Shown one piece after another: positions 7,951-16,806 of a DNA stretch of 64,000 nt. Source of the DNA: Alcaligenaceae bacterium (GTDB lineage Bacteria > Pseudomonadota > Gammaproteobacteria > Burkholderiales > Burkholderiaceae_B); NCBI GenBank assembly GCA_013416395.1, contig JACCEP010000001.1, positions 1 to 64,000 of the forward strand. Direction: 5' to 3'. The notes under the pieces are model-generated. The model was not told where the DNA came from. It made no database searches and worked only from the letters and a program-made list of their open reading frames with translations. Position 1 is the stretch's first letter. Every line of letters begins with the position of its first letter. Made by a program: the position numbers and the translations under genes.

Positions 7951-8355
7951 TTACTCCTGGGGCGCGCCGGGCAGGCGCACAAGAATGGAATCAATCTGCG
8001 TACGGGCCTTGTCAGCAACCTGGCGCAGCCGGGATGTATCGGCCTGGCTGGCTTCGAGTTGGCGACGGGCCTCTTCGCAGTCAGCTTTGTACCGTGCCAC
8101 CTCAGCCTGCAACTGCGCATGGCTGGCCTGGGTTTCGGCCTGCAGCGATTGAATCTGCGCCTCATGCGTGGCATTGCGCTCGGTGACGACGGAGAACTCG
8201 TCTTCACGGCGCTGCAGCTGTTGGCGAAAGGCTTCGCAGTCTTGCTCCAGCGTTTTCAGACGAGTTTGCATAGCAGCCCGCTCGTCTTGCAACTGGCGAG
8301 TGAACTGCACGAGTTGCCCGATACGGGCGGCGAGAGAGTCGAGATCTTGCAACAT
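7951..8355 (-). CDS. Coiled-coil protein, ZapB-like partner of ZapA
   Basis: 134 residues that are almost entirely amphipathic helix, rich in Q, E, A and R with heptad spacing, and a short non-helical tail. It lacks a signal peptide or membrane segment, so it is cytoplasmic. The pairing just upstream of zapA (3-bp gap) is common in betaproteobacteria and suggests a role at the division ring similar to ZapB. The sequence alone only supports a coiled coil; the functional call rests on position. Confidence 0.75.
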   Translation of the reverse strand: MLQDLDSLAARIGQLVQFTRQLQDERAAMQTRLKTLEQDCEAFRQQLQRREDEFSVVTERNATHEAQIQSLQAETQASHAQLQAEVARYKADCEEARRQLEASQADTSRLRQVADKARTQIDSILVRLPGAPQE

Positions 8356-8675
8356 GGGCGTTATCGTAAACCATCCAACCCTTTCATGGGTAGGGAAAAC
8401 TTAAAGCCAGACTATAACCTTTCACGCGTCTTTCCAGAACCTTTCAATTGTCTTTCAATCTGTGCGCAAAAGCACACACCAGACGCAGGAGATATGTAAC
8501 AAGCCCGAGATTTCGGGGTAAACCCTAAATATTTACGGGGAAATCAGGGTATCCACAGCGGAAACCGTCCTTTACCATTTCTCACCTTTTTGGGGTGTTT
8601 CCAACATGCTTGCCTGTTCGGGCGAGCAAATTAGAACCCGCCCCTTTCATCTGCAGTGAGGGAGAAATCATCAAC
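8356..8675. promoter_or_regulatory. Divergent promoter region, zapB-like / tctB
   Basis: 320 bp between two divergent starts. AACCTTTCA occurs at 8416 and 8438 as part of a 22-bp direct repeat, and a relative AACCCTTTCA at 8377. A ribosome-binding site (GAGGGAG) precedes tctB. I did not identify a promoter with certainty. Confidence 0.5.
8416..8457 (+). repeat. 22-bp tandem direct repeat, candidate operator
   Basis: Two consecutive copies of AACCTTTCA-N5-CTTTC starting at 8416 and 8438. The 22-bp step is two helical turns, the geometry expected for a regulator dimer pair. It lies 60-100 bp upstream of the zapB-like start and about 220-260 bp upstream of tctB. TctD or another regulator could bind it; this is inference. 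Confidence 0.5.
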
Positions 8676-9137
8676 ATGCGGCTCAAAAATCGACAGAACT
8701 TCTGGTCGGGAATCATGTTCGTCGTCATAGGCGCCGGATTCGCGTTGGGCGCGACCAGCTACTCCATGGGAACAGCAGCCCGCATGGGTCCAGGATATTT
8801 TCCATTCTGGTTGGGCGTAATTCTCGCGCTGCTAGGCGCCATCGTAGCCATAAGCGCGCTGTCTGAGAAGGCAGAGGAAACCGAACTGGAACACTTTGAC
8901 TGGAAGATTGCCATTATCATCATCGGCGCGGTAGCGCTCAGTGGTGTTCTGCTCAATTATCTTGGCGTGTACATCACCGTATTTCTTCTGGTCGTGCTCA
9001 GTAGCTTTGCCAGCCACGAATTCAGCTGGAAAATTGCCATCACCACGGGACTGTTTCTCGTGCTGTTTGTATGGGTGGCCTTTATTAAAGGCCTGGGCCT
9101 GATCTTCCCGCTCTGGCCCACCTTTTTAGGCAATTGA
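8676..9137 (+). CDS. tctB: Tripartite tricarboxylate transporter small membrane subunit TctB
   Basis: 153 residues with four hydrophobic segments, the size and pattern of TctB (small membrane subunit). With TctA it forms the membrane part of a secondary transporter that takes up tri- or dicarboxylates delivered by a periplasmic binding protein. The start at 8676 (MRLKNRQNFW) follows GAGGGAG; the longer frame has no support. tctA follows after 12 bp. No TctC binding-protein gene precedes it, as would be usual. Confidence 0.9.
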   Translation: MRLKNRQNFWSGIMFVVIGAGFALGATSYSMGTAARMGPGYFPFWLGVILALLGAIVAISALSEKAEETELEHFDWKIAIIIIGAVALSGVLLNYLGVYITVFLLVVLSSFASHEFSWKIAITTGLFLVLFVWVAFIKGLGLIFPLWPTFLGN

Positions 9138-9149
9138 GGAGCATCGACA

Positions 9150-10655
9150 ATGGAATTACTCGAACATCTTGCGCTGGGATTTTCGGTTGCATTCACTTTG
9201 CAAAATATCGCTTATTGTCTTCTGGGCTGCCTGCTGGGCACCCTGATCGGCGTGCTGCCTGGCATCGGGCCGGTGCCCACGATTGCGATGCTGCTACCTA
9301 TTACCTATGTACTGCCGCCCGTGGCGGGGCTGATCATGCTGGCGGGCATTTATTACGGTGCCCAGTACGGTGGATCAACGACGGCCATTCTGGTGGCTCT
9401 GCCGGGTGAAACATCTGCCGTAGTGACGGTGCTCGACGGGCACCAAATGGCGCGTAATGGTCGTGCCGGGGCGGCACTTGCTATTGCTGCCCTCGGTTCT
9501 TTCTTTGCCGGTTGTTTTGCCACAGTGCTGCTTGCCGGCTTCGCGCCTCCTCTTGCCGAGGTCGCCTTCAAGTTTGGGCCGGCGGAGTATTTTTCGCTTA
9601 TGGTGCTGGGTCTGATCGGCGCGGTGGTGTTAGCGTCGGGCTCATTGCCTAAAGCTGTCTGCATGATTCTGCTCGGCTTGCTGCTGGGCATGGTCGGCAC
9701 CGACGTGAACTCAGGCGTTGCACGTTACGACTTTGGCATCCCCGAGTTGCAGGACGGCATCAGCTTTGCTGCGGTTGCCATGGGTGTGTTTGGCTTTGCT
9801 GAGATCATGAGCAATCTTGAACTGCGTGATCAGCGTGTTGATATCACTGACAAAGTGGGGTCGCTGTATCCTAACAAGCAAGAATTCAAAGAGGCCTGGC
9901 CCGCTTGCGTGCGTGGCACGGCGTTGGGTTCGTGCCTGGGTATTTTGCCAGGTGGTGGTGCGGTGCTTTCATCGTTTGCGTCGTACACGCTGGAGAAGAA
10001 GATATCCAGAAATCCCGAGCGCTTCGGCAAAGGTCATCCAGCAGGTCTGGCCGGCCCCGAGTCGGCCAACAATGCAGCCGCACAGACAGCGTTTATTCCT
10101 TTGCTCACGCTGGGTATTCCGGGTAACGCCGTCACTGCGCTGATGATTGGTGCGATGATGATTCACAACATCCAGCCTGGCCCACAAGTCATGACCAGTC
10201 ACCCCGATCTGTTCTGGGGCCTGATTGTGTCGATGTGGCTGGGCAACCTGATGCTGGTCATTCTGAACCTGCCGCTGGTGGGGTTGTGGGTCAAGCTGCT
10301 ACGCGTCCCGTACCGCATTTTGTTTCCGGCTATTCTTGTGTTCTGCACAATTGGCGTGTATTCGCTGAACTACAACGTGTTCGATATATGGATCACGGCG
10401 GCGTTTGGTCTCATCGGTTATATGTGGGCCAAGCTTAAATGCGAAGGCGCGCCTCTTTTACTGGGCCTGGTCCTGGGCCCCATGATGGAAGAAAACTTCC
10501 GGCGGGCGCTGTTGCTGGCTCGAGGTGATTACACGACATTTATCACCCGTCCACTGTCAATGTCGCTGCTGATTGCCGCGCTGATATTATTGATTATCGT
10601 GGCCCTGCCATCCATACGCAAGAAACGTGACGAGGCCTTTGTGGAAGAAGATTAA
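9150..10655 (+). CDS. tctA: Tripartite tricarboxylate transporter large membrane subunit TctA
   Basis: 501 residues with about twelve membrane helices. The two conserved TctA blocks are visible: PGIGPVPTIAMLLPITY near residues 30-46 and GILPGGGAVLSSFASYTLEK in the second half. It is the main translocation subunit for citrate-type acids. It follows tctB by 12 bp and ends before a strong terminator at 10705. The tctDE regulatory pair lies a short distance downstream on the other strand, which supports a citrate/tricarboxylate substrate. Confidence 0.96.
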   Translation: MELLEHLALGFSVAFTLQNIAYCLLGCLLGTLIGVLPGIGPVPTIAMLLPITYVLPPVAGLIMLAGIYYGAQYGGSTTAILVALPGETSAVVTVLDGHQMARNGRAGAALAIAALGSFFAGCFATVLLAGFAPPLAEVAFKFGPAEYFSLMVLGLIGAVVLASGSLPKAVCMILLGLLLGMVGTDVNSGVARYDFGIPELQDGISFAAVAMGVFGFAEIMSNLELRDQRVDITDKVGSLYPNKQEFKEAWPACVRGTALGSCLGILPGGGAVLSSFASYTLEKKISRNPERFGKGHPAGLAGPESANNAAAQTAFIPLLTLGIPGNAVTALMIGAMMIHNIQPGPQVMTSHPDLFWGLIVSMWLGNLMLVILNLPLVGLWVKLLRVPYRILFPAILVFCTIGVYSLNYNVFDIWITAAFGLIGYMWAKLKCEGAPLLLGLVLGPMMEENFRRALLLARGDYTTFITRPLSMSLLIAALILLIIVALPSIRKKRDEAFVEED

Positions 10656-10695
10656 CCGTCTACAGTTTCAGGCCTGTAAAAAACCCACCATGAAT

Positions 10696-10720
10696 TGAAC
10701 TGCACCCCAAAAGTTGGACA
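10696..10720 (+). mobile_element. Remnant end of an IS3-family element
   Basis: The sequence TGAACTGCACCCCAAAAGTT followed by GGACA matches from memory the terminal inverted repeat of IS3-family (IS150-like) elements. No transposase frame is present, so only an end remains. It now forms the left arm of the terminator behind tctA. Confidence 0.5.
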
Positions 10721-10748
10721 TCTGTTCCAATCTTTGGGGCCTTTTTTT
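10705..10748 (+). terminator. Intrinsic terminator of tctBA
   Basis: Stem CCCCAAAAGTTGGA / TCCAATCTTTGGGG (one mismatch, one G-T pair), loop of about six bases, then GCC and a run of seven T. It lies 50 bp behind the tctA stop. Confidence 0.9.
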
Positions 10749-10849
10749 ACTGGGAAGTGCGGGAAGGCCAAGCGTACCTGCGGGCGTGAGTTCATGGGTT
10801 AATCTATTACGGTATGCCATAAACCCTGTTTTCAACGGAGTCGAAACCT

Positions 10850-11752
10850 ATGTCTTCCATCAGTGCCAGAAGTTATGAGCCACAAAGCACGACACGCGTC
10901 GCATTTCTTGGTCTGGGTGTCATGGGCCTGCCCATGGCAGGTCATTTAGCCGCTGCGGGCCATGAGGTAACAGTCTACAACCGCACATTCAGTAAGGCTG
11001 AAGCCTGGGCCAGTGAGTTTGGCGGCAAAGCTGCGCGTACGCCACGCGAGGCAGCTCAAGGCGCTGCCATAGTGTTTTGCTGCGTGGGCAACGACGATGA
11101 TTTGCGCAGCGTTGTCCTGGGCGAAGACGGCGCCTTGGCTGGTATGCAGCCGGGTACTATTTTTGTAGACCACACAACGGCATCCGCCGAAGTGGCTCGC
11201 GAACTATACCAGCAGGCAAAGGCCAAAGAAATTGGCTTTGTCGATGCTCCTGTATCCGGGGGCCAGGGGGGCGCCGTTAACGGCAAACTCACCGTTATGT
11301 GTGGAGGCGAGCAAGAGCACTTTGACGCCATCCGGCCGTTGGCGTTGAACTTCGCCCAGGCAGTCACCTTGCTGGGCGAATCGGGCGCCGGGCAGCTATG
11401 CAAAATGGTCAACCAAATATGCATTGCCGGATTGGTGCAGGGCCTGTCAGAAGCCATCGCCTTCGGCGAAGCCGCCAAGCTCGACATGAAGCAGGTGCTG
11501 GATGTCATCAGCAAAGGGGCGGCTCAAAGCTGGCAAATGGAAAACCGTGGCTCAACCATGGTCGAGGGCAAATTTGATCATGGTTTTGCCGTCGACTGGA
11601 TGCGCAAAGACCTGGGCCTAGTGCTCGACGAAGCAAAACGCAATGGCGCACGGGTACCTGTTACCGCCTTGGTGGATCAGTTTTATGCGGATGTACAGAA
11701 CATGGGCGGCAGACGCTGGGACACGTCCAGCCTGATCAAGCGCCTGCGCTAG
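10850..11752 (+). CDS. NAD(P)-dependent beta-hydroxyacid dehydrogenase
   Basis: 300 residues. N-terminal Rossmann motif FLGLGVMGLPMAGHLAAAGH, the substrate signature FVDAPVSGGQGGA, and a catalytic lysine in the GAGQLCKMVNQ segment: all three hallmarks of the 3-hydroxyisobutyrate / tartronate-semialdehyde / 6-phosphogluconate dehydrogenase superfamily. It oxidises or reduces a small hydroxyacid; the exact substrate cannot be read from the sequence. It has its own upstream region after the tctA terminator and a hairpin terminator behind it. Confidence 0.88.
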   Translation: MSSISARSYEPQSTTRVAFLGLGVMGLPMAGHLAAAGHEVTVYNRTFSKAEAWASEFGGKAARTPREAAQGAAIVFCCVGNDDDLRSVVLGEDGALAGMQPGTIFVDHTTASAEVARELYQQAKAKEIGFVDAPVSGGQGGAVNGKLTVMCGGEQEHFDAIRPLALNFAQAVTLLGESGAGQLCKMVNQICIAGLVQGLSEAIAFGEAAKLDMKQVLDVISKGAAQSWQMENRGSTMVEGKFDHGFAVDWMRKDLGLVLDEAKRNGARVPVTALVDQFYADVQNMGGRRWDTSSLIKRLR

Positions 11753-11760
11753 TCAGGTTT

Positions 11761-11792
11761 GGCCAGCCAAAGCAGACAGAGTTTGGCTGGCC
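11761..11792. terminator. Perfect hairpin between convergent genes
   Basis: Stem GGCCAGCCAAA / TTTGGCTGGCC, eleven base pairs, ten-base loop. It sits between the dehydrogenase stop and the tctE stop and probably ends both transcripts, although the nearby T runs are short. Confidence 0.75.
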
Positions 11793-11804
11793 GTGTAATG
11801 CTTT

Positions 11805-13277
11805 TTACGCTTGCCAGAGCGGCAGCCACAATATGGCACACAGGCCGCAACCGCCATCAGACGAAGCGTCACCGTCACGCAGTTCTATGGTGCCGCGGTT
11901 GCGCTCAGCATAGGCCAAGGCAATGGCAAGCCCTAACCCTGATCCTTCGCCGCGATCGGTGGCACTGCCACGGTTAAAACGGGCAAACACGCTATCGCGT
12001 AAAGCGCGGTCAAGGCCCACACCGTTATCACGTACGCTGACCCAGGCTCGCCCCCCTTCCACACCGGCAGACACCGTAATAGAGCTGGCAGTGCCAGCAT
12101 GGTTAATGGCGTTGTGCACCAGGTTGGCAATAGCTTCATGCAACTCGGCCTCGCTTCCCAATATGAGTACTTTGGCCGGGCTTGCACTGCTGTCTGCCCA
12201 GCCAAGGTCTTGGTTCTTTTCACGCGCAAGCGGCAAATACTGCAGCACAATATCGCGCGCCAGGGCATTCAAATCAACCTTGCCCTGTGGTGCTGCGATT
12301 TTTCCGCTTGCATTTGCCAGTGACAGCAGTTGCTCTGTGAGACGTGAGGTTTGCCCAAGCTGGCGCACAATTGCATCGAGGCTCTCGCGCACCTGCAGAA
12401 TATCCGGTTCACGTCGGGCGTACTGTGCCTGCGTCAACATAATAGCCAGCGGTGTGCGCAACTGATGTGAAGCATCTGCCAGAAACTGCGCCTCTTTGTC
12501 GAGCACCTGACGATACAAGCCAATATGATGGTTCACGGCCTTAACCAGGGGCACGATTTCACGTGGCACCTCGTCGACTTCAAGCGGCATCAGGTTCTCG
12601 ACTTCACGCGCCCTTATTTCACGGCGTAGACGCCCCAACGGCTGCAAGGCCCATTCAACACTGAACCAGACCAGCAGCACTGCCACGATTAGCATGCGCG
12701 CATCACGGAACAGCCCCTGACGCCATGCCTCTTGTTGCGTAGCTAGCCGCAGACTGAGGCTTTCGCCCACCAGCACGAGAATTTGCCTGTGCCCGCCTTC
12801 GTAATGCAGGTCACGCCAGAGGCCGACCATGCGTACTTCGTCGTTGCGGTACATACCGTTGTAGTAAACCGGCACCCCCTCTTTCTGCGGCAAGGCCTCA
12901 GGCTTGGGCAGCCCCTCCATGCCGAGCAAGGTCTTGTTTTCGAGACCAAGGGCTGAAATACCACCCAGCTTCGGAACGGGCGGATAGATTTCTTCGACTC
13001 TGAAATATTTTCGATTGCCCGCCTTTGACTCAAGCATGACCTGAGCGTAAAAGGGTGGATCGATACGCAGCGTGCCATCAGAATTAAACTCGATGCTGGT
13101 TTCGAGCACCTTGGCAGGCTCAAGCAACGCGGTGTCGTAAACCTCTCGGGTAAGCCTGCTGACCACCTGATAGTCGCTCCAGCTGTCGACGAGCAATAAA
13201 ATTATGGTGCCAGGGATGAGCAGCACCAGTAACCAGAAGTGCATGCTGCCGCGCGGCTGACGGGTGTGCCAGGCCAT
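11805..13277 (-). CDS. tctE: Sensor histidine kinase, TctE type
   Basis: 490 residues. One membrane helix near the N-terminus (FWLLVLLIPGTIILLL), a periplasmic sensor of the two-component-kinase N-terminal type, a second helix (MLIVAVLLVWFSVEW), a HAMP-like linker, the dimerisation box with the phosphorylated histidine (DASHQLRTPLAI), and the ATP-binding N, G1 and G2 boxes (HNAINHA, VRDNGVGLD, GEGSGLGLAIA). In TctDE systems the kinase senses citrate-type acids and switches on the TctCBA transporter. It follows tctD by 4 bp. Confidence 0.9.
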   Translation of the reverse strand: MAWHTRQPRGSMHFWLLVLLIPGTIILLLVDSWSDYQVVSRLTREVYDTALLEPAKVLETSIEFNSDGTLRIDPPFYAQVMLESKAGNRKYFRVEEIYPPVPKLGGISALGLENKTLLGMEGLPKPEALPQKEGVPVYYNGMYRNDEVRMVGLWRDLHYEGGHRQILVLVGESLSLRLATQQEAWRQGLFRDARMLIVAVLLVWFSVEWALQPLGRLRREIRAREVENLMPLEVDEVPREIVPLVKAVNHHIGLYRQVLDKEAQFLADASHQLRTPLAIMLTQAQYARREPDILQVRESLDAIVRQLGQTSRLTEQLLSLANASGKIAAPQGKVDLNALARDIVLQYLPLAREKNQDLGWADSSASPAKVLILGSEAELHEAIANLVHNAINHAGTASSITVSAGVEGGRAWVSVRDNGVGLDRALRDSVFARFNRGSATDRGEGSGLGLAIALAYAERNRGTIELRDGDASSDGGCGLCAILWLPLWQA

Positions 13278-13281
13278 AGCG

Positions 13282-13959
13282 CTAATGGCTGCCGTCTATG
13301 CTCTCGAGCATGTAGCCCAGACCACGCACGGTGACAATATGCACATCGCTGCCAGCAAGTTTTTTTCGTAGTCGGTGCAGCACAACCTCGATTGCATCAA
13401 GGTTTGTCTCACTGTCGTGATCAAAAACACGTATGAATAACTGGTTTTTTTCAACAGGCGCCCCGCTGCGCGTAATAAGTACCGCTAATGCGGCATGTTC
13501 ACGCGGCGTAAGATGCAACAGAACGCTATCCAGCATAAAGGCGCGGCTGTCACTGTCATAGAGCAGAGACCCACACTGTACACGCTGAGCCTGGCGTCCG
13601 CGGCTGCGCCTGACCAGTGCGGCGACCCGAGCTTCGAGCTCTTCGAGTGCAAATGGTTTGGTAAGAAAGTCATCAGCGCCCAGGTTGAGGCCACGCACCC
13701 TATCTTGCAATGCCCCCTGTGCGGTAAGAATCAGCACCGGCGTGATGTCGCCACGATTACGCATCTCGCGCAACAAGACCAGCCCGTGTTTGTCGGGCAG
13801 GCGCAAGTCCATGATGACAGCATCGTAGTCATTGATCGCAAGCAGACGCTCAGCTGAAGCGGCGTCTGGCGCATGCTCGGGCAAAAACCCGCTTTGCGCC
13901 AACGCACGCTCCAACCAGGCAGCCATTTCGCGTTCATCTTCAACTAATAGTACGCGCAT
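13282..13959 (-). CDS. tctD: Response regulator, OmpR/TctD type
   Basis: 225 residues: receiver domain (phosphoacceptor in [13 protein letters not shown], conserved Lys in FLTKPF) and OmpR-type winged-helix DNA-binding domain ([21 protein letters not shown]). I take the start MRVLLVEDE at 13959, which follows AAAAGGG; the open frame extends 97 codons further without family match because it runs into rppH. It overlaps the end of rppH by 20 bp, so rppH, tctD and tctE are probably one transcript. The likely target is tctBA at 8676. Confidence 0.92.
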   Translation of the reverse strand: MRVLLVEDEREMAAWLERALAQSGFLPEHAPDAASAERLLAINDYDAVIMDLRLPDKHGLVLLREMRNRGDITPVLILTAQGALQDRVRGLNLGADDFLTKPFALEELEARVAALVRRSRGRQAQRVQCGSLLYDSDSRAFMLDSVLLHLTPREHAALAVLITRSGAPVEKNQLFIRVFDHDSETNLDAIEVVLHRLRKKLAGSDVHIVTVRGLGYMLESIDGSH

Positions 13960-14506
13960 GCCCTTTTCCGTTAGGCTGCGCAAGCGTACGTTGGTTGTGA
14001 ACGCGCTGACGCAGATAACGCGAATCGTGGCCACGTTTGAACAACACCATGGAAAGCTCGTTGAGCGCCAGGGTGTAGACCTCACGCTTGAACTCGATGA
14101 CAGCATCAAGCGGAACCCAGTAAGGGCTCCAGCGCCAGGCATCGAACTCGGGCTTGTCGGTTGCGCGCAAGCTGACGTCACAGTCGCGACCAAGCATACG
14201 CAGCAAAAACCATATCTGTTTTTGCCCTTTGTAGTGCCCACGCGAATCACGTCGGATAAAGTTGTTCGGCACGCTATACCGCAGCCAATCGCGGGTCCGG
14301 CCTAATATTCGGACGTGTTCGGGCAGCAACCCCACTTCCTCGTGAAGCTCTCGGTACATGGCCTGTACTGGACTTTCGCCGTACTTGATGCCCCCTTGGG
14401 GGAATTGCCATGCGTGCTCCCGGATACGTTTGCCCCAAAAAACCTCGTTCTTTTGATTTACGAGGATAATGCCGACATTAGGACGGTAGCCTTCACGGTC
14501 TAACAT
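13940..14506 (-). CDS. rppH: RNA pyrophosphohydrolase (Nudix)
   Basis: 188 residues. It removes pyrophosphate (or orthophosphate) from the 5' end of mRNA and thereby opens it to RNase E decay. The N-terminus [17 protein letters not shown] is typical of RppH and the Nudix box runs [20 protein letters not shown] to VGLL. The C-terminal tail, about 30 basic residues, is longer than in E. coli. Start at 14506 by family match. It is divergent from proS with 62 bp between the starts. Confidence 0.95.
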   Translation of the reverse strand: MLDREGYRPNVGIILVNQKNEVFWGKRIREHAWQFPQGGIKYGESPVQAMYRELHEEVGLLPEHVRILGRTRDWLRYSVPNNFIRRDSRGHYKGQKQIWFLLRMLGRDCDVSLRATDKPEFDAWRWSPYWVPLDAVIEFKREVYTLALNELSMVLFKRGHDSRYLRQRVHNQRTLAQPNGKGHARTIS

Positions 14507-14568
14507 AGGCCACCTCAAATCGAATTTACAATTATCATTGATTATACGTATCCGCAGAGATCCTCACC

Positions 14569-16299
14569 ATGTATGCAAGCAAGTACCACATAAACACCCT
14601 GAAAGAAGCCCCCTCCGAAGCCGAAGTTGTGAGCCACCAGCTTATGACTCGCGCCGGTATGATCCGCAAGGCCGCGGGCGGCATTTACACCTACATGCCT
14701 CTGGGCCTGCGGGTAATCCAAAAAATTGAAGCCATTGTGCGCGACGAGATGAATCGTGCTGGCGCCATAGAATTGCTGATGCCGGTGGTTCAGCCCGCCG
14801 AGCTCTGGGTCGAATCGGGTCGATGGGAACAATATGGCCCTGAACTGCTACGCATCAAAGACAGGCATCAGCGCGACTTTGTATTGCAGCCTACCTCTGA
14901 AGAGGTCATTACCGATATCGCCCGCAATGAAATTCACAGCTGGCGGCAACTGCCCCTGAACTTCTATCACATTCAGACCAAATTTCGCGACGAACGCCGA
15001 CCGCGCTTCGGCCTGATGCGGGGCCGCGAATTTACCATGAAGGATGCTTATTCATTTGACCGTGACGAAGCTTCAGCCCAAGCCAGCTACGACGCCATGT
15101 ACGACGCCTATATGCGTATTTTTACGCGCATGGGTCTTGAGTTCAGAGCCGTGGCAGCTGACACGGGATCAATTGGCGGCTCGCGCAGCCATGAGTTTCA
15201 GGTTATTGCCGATACCGGTGAAGACCTCATCGTATTCAACCCGCAATCGCAATACGCGGCCAACATTGAGCTGGCAGAAGCGCCGTGCCTGGTGGCCACG
15301 CGCGGGCAGGCAAACGAAACGCTGAACAAAACAGCCACTCCCAATGCGCCCAAATGTGAGCTGGTGGCAGAGCAGCTTCAGCGCCCGCTCACCGACACCG
15401 TAAAGTCGGTAGTACTGGCCACTGAAAACGCTAAAGACAAGACAGTGGCAAAAATCTGGCTGTTGCTGGTGCGTGGTGACCATGACCTGAACGACATCAA
15501 AGTGGCCAAACTGCCTGGTCTGGAAGGCTTTCGTCTGGCCAGTGAGGCCGAGATACTCGACACCTTCGGCTGCGTGCCAGGTTATCTGGGGCCTATTAAC
15601 CCCCTCAAACCCGTTACTGTCATCGCTGACCGCACGGTCGCCAACATGAGCGACTTCATCTGTGGCGCCAACGAAGAGGGCTATCACTATACGGGAGTCA
15701 ATTGGGGCCGCGACCTGCCTGAGCCTCAGGTTGCCGACCTGCGCAACGTGCGGGCGGGTGACCCTGACCCCAACGGTGGCACATTGGCCATACAACGCGG
15801 CATTGAGGTGGGGCATGTGTTCTTCCTGGGCGATAAATACTCCCGGGCGCTCACTGCTACATTTCTCGAAACCGACGGCAAACCCGCCATGCTGCAGATG
15901 GGTTGCTACGGCATAGGAATCAGCCGCATTGCCGCTGCCGCCATTGAACAACACCACGATGCAAAAGGTATTGTCTGGCCTCGCGCACTCGCTCCTTATG
16001 AGGTGGTAATCTGCCCAATGGGCTGGAATAAAAGTGAAACAGTCCGCAACACGGCCGTCGAGATCTATGAGGCTCTGCGAGGCCACGGCATCGATGTTAT
16101 TCTCGACGACCGCGATACTCGACCGGGCATCATGTTCGCCGACTGGGAGCTCATCGGTGTGCCATTGCGCATAACCGTGGGTGACCGGGGCCTGAAAGAT
16201 GGCATTGTCGAAGTGCAACCACGCCGCGCCGAGGCCGCCGACAAGGTTGCGGTGTCGAGCGCAGTCGCGCACGTGCTTCAGCAGCTAGAGTCACTTTAA
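14569..16299 (+). CDS. proS: Prolyl-tRNA synthetase
   Basis: 576 residues, the bacterial long form. Class II aminoacyl-tRNA synthetase: motif 1 near the N-terminus ([20 protein letters not shown]), motif 2 with [17 protein letters not shown], the inserted editing domain (INS) in the middle, motif 3 ([10 protein letters not shown]) and the anticodon-binding domain at the C-terminus. It charges tRNA-Pro and edits mischarged Ala-tRNA-Pro. It has its own promoter region (TTGATTATACGTA around 14538). Confidence 0.98.
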   Translation: MYASKYHINTLKEAPSEAEVVSHQLMTRAGMIRKAAGGIYTYMPLGLRVIQKIEAIVRDEMNRAGAIELLMPVVQPAELWVESGRWEQYGPELLRIKDRHQRDFVLQPTSEEVITDIARNEIHSWRQLPLNFYHIQTKFRDERRPRFGLMRGREFTMKDAYSFDRDEASAQASYDAMYDAYMRIFTRMGLEFRAVAADTGSIGGSRSHEFQVIADTGEDLIVFNPQSQYAANIELAEAPCLVATRGQANETLNKTATPNAPKCELVAEQLQRPLTDTVKSVVLATENAKDKTVAKIWLLLVRGDHDLNDIKVAKLPGLEGFRLASEAEILDTFGCVPGYLGPINPLKPVTVIADRTVANMSDFICGANEEGYHYTGVNWGRDLPEPQVADLRNVRAGDPDPNGGTLAIQRGIEVGHVFFLGDKYSRALTATFLETDGKPAMLQMGCYGIGISRIAAAAIEQHHDAKGIVWPRALAPYEVVICPMGWNKSETVRNTAVEIYEALRGHGIDVILDDRDTRPGIMFADWELIGVPLRITVGDRGLKDGIVEVQPRRAEAADKVAVSSAVAHVLQQLESL

Positions 16300-16320
16300 T
16301 TAACCGCCAGCGTCGGCTGG

Positions 16321-16348
16321 TCCGGCCTTCTGCTTACCGAAGGCCGGA
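16321..16348 (+). promoter_or_regulatory. Hairpin covering the ybgC ribosome-binding site
   Basis: Perfect ten-base-pair stem TCCGGCCTTC / GAAGGCCGGA with an eight-base loop. The GGA of the only Shine-Dalgarno sequence for ybgC lies in the right arm. There is no T run, so control of translation is as likely as termination behind proS. Confidence 0.6.
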
Positions 16349-16351
16349 AAG

Positions 16352-16804
16352 ATGATGACACACCACTTAACGAAAGTCATGACAAGTGAAACACTCGATA
16401 CGCCCCACCAGATAGATATTCGCGTATATTACGAAGACACCGACACGGGCGGCGTTGTGTACTATGCCAACTATCTTAAGTTCTTTGAGCGTGCCAGAAC
16501 CGAATGGCTGCGTCGCCTCGGGGTAAATCAGTCAGAACTTGCCACAAGGGAAAATCTCATATTTGTTGTCAAGGACGTCGAGCTAAACTATCGCAAGCCG
16601 GCCAGGCTTGATGATTTGCTCAGAATTAACAGCACTGTCACACGCCTTGGCGCCGCCTCGATGCGTTTCTGGCAAACTGCCATGCGCGACGGGCAACTTT
16701 TATGTGAAAGCAGCATCCAGGTATGCTGCATTGATGGTCGCAGTTACCGCCCTGCGCCCTTTACTCCCGAACTCAAAAACCTATTGGAAAAGGCCAAGAA
16801 CTAA
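16352..16804 (+). CDS. ybgC: Acyl-CoA thioesterase YbgC (tol-pal cluster)
   Basis: About 150 residues, single hotdog fold. The catalytic signature YYEDTDTGGVVYYANYLKFF is intact, including the Asp that activates water. YbgC hydrolyses short-chain or acyl-carrier thioesters and is linked to phospholipid metabolism near the Tol-Pal system. It is the first gene of the cluster; tolQ begins 2 bp after its stop. Two adjacent ATGs (16352, 16355) and another at 16379 are possible starts. Confidence 0.95.
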   Translation: MMTHHLTKVMTSETLDTPHQIDIRVYYEDTDTGGVVYYANYLKFFERARTEWLRRLGVNQSELATRENLIFVVKDVELNYRKPARLDDLLRINSTVTRLGAASMRFWQTAMRDGQLLCESSIQVCCIDGRSYRPAPFTPELKNLLEKAKN

Positions 16805-16806
16805 CC

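Noticed and set aside
10690-10760. Intact insertion sequence
   Set aside because: Only one end-like sequence is present, no transposase and no second inverted repeat.
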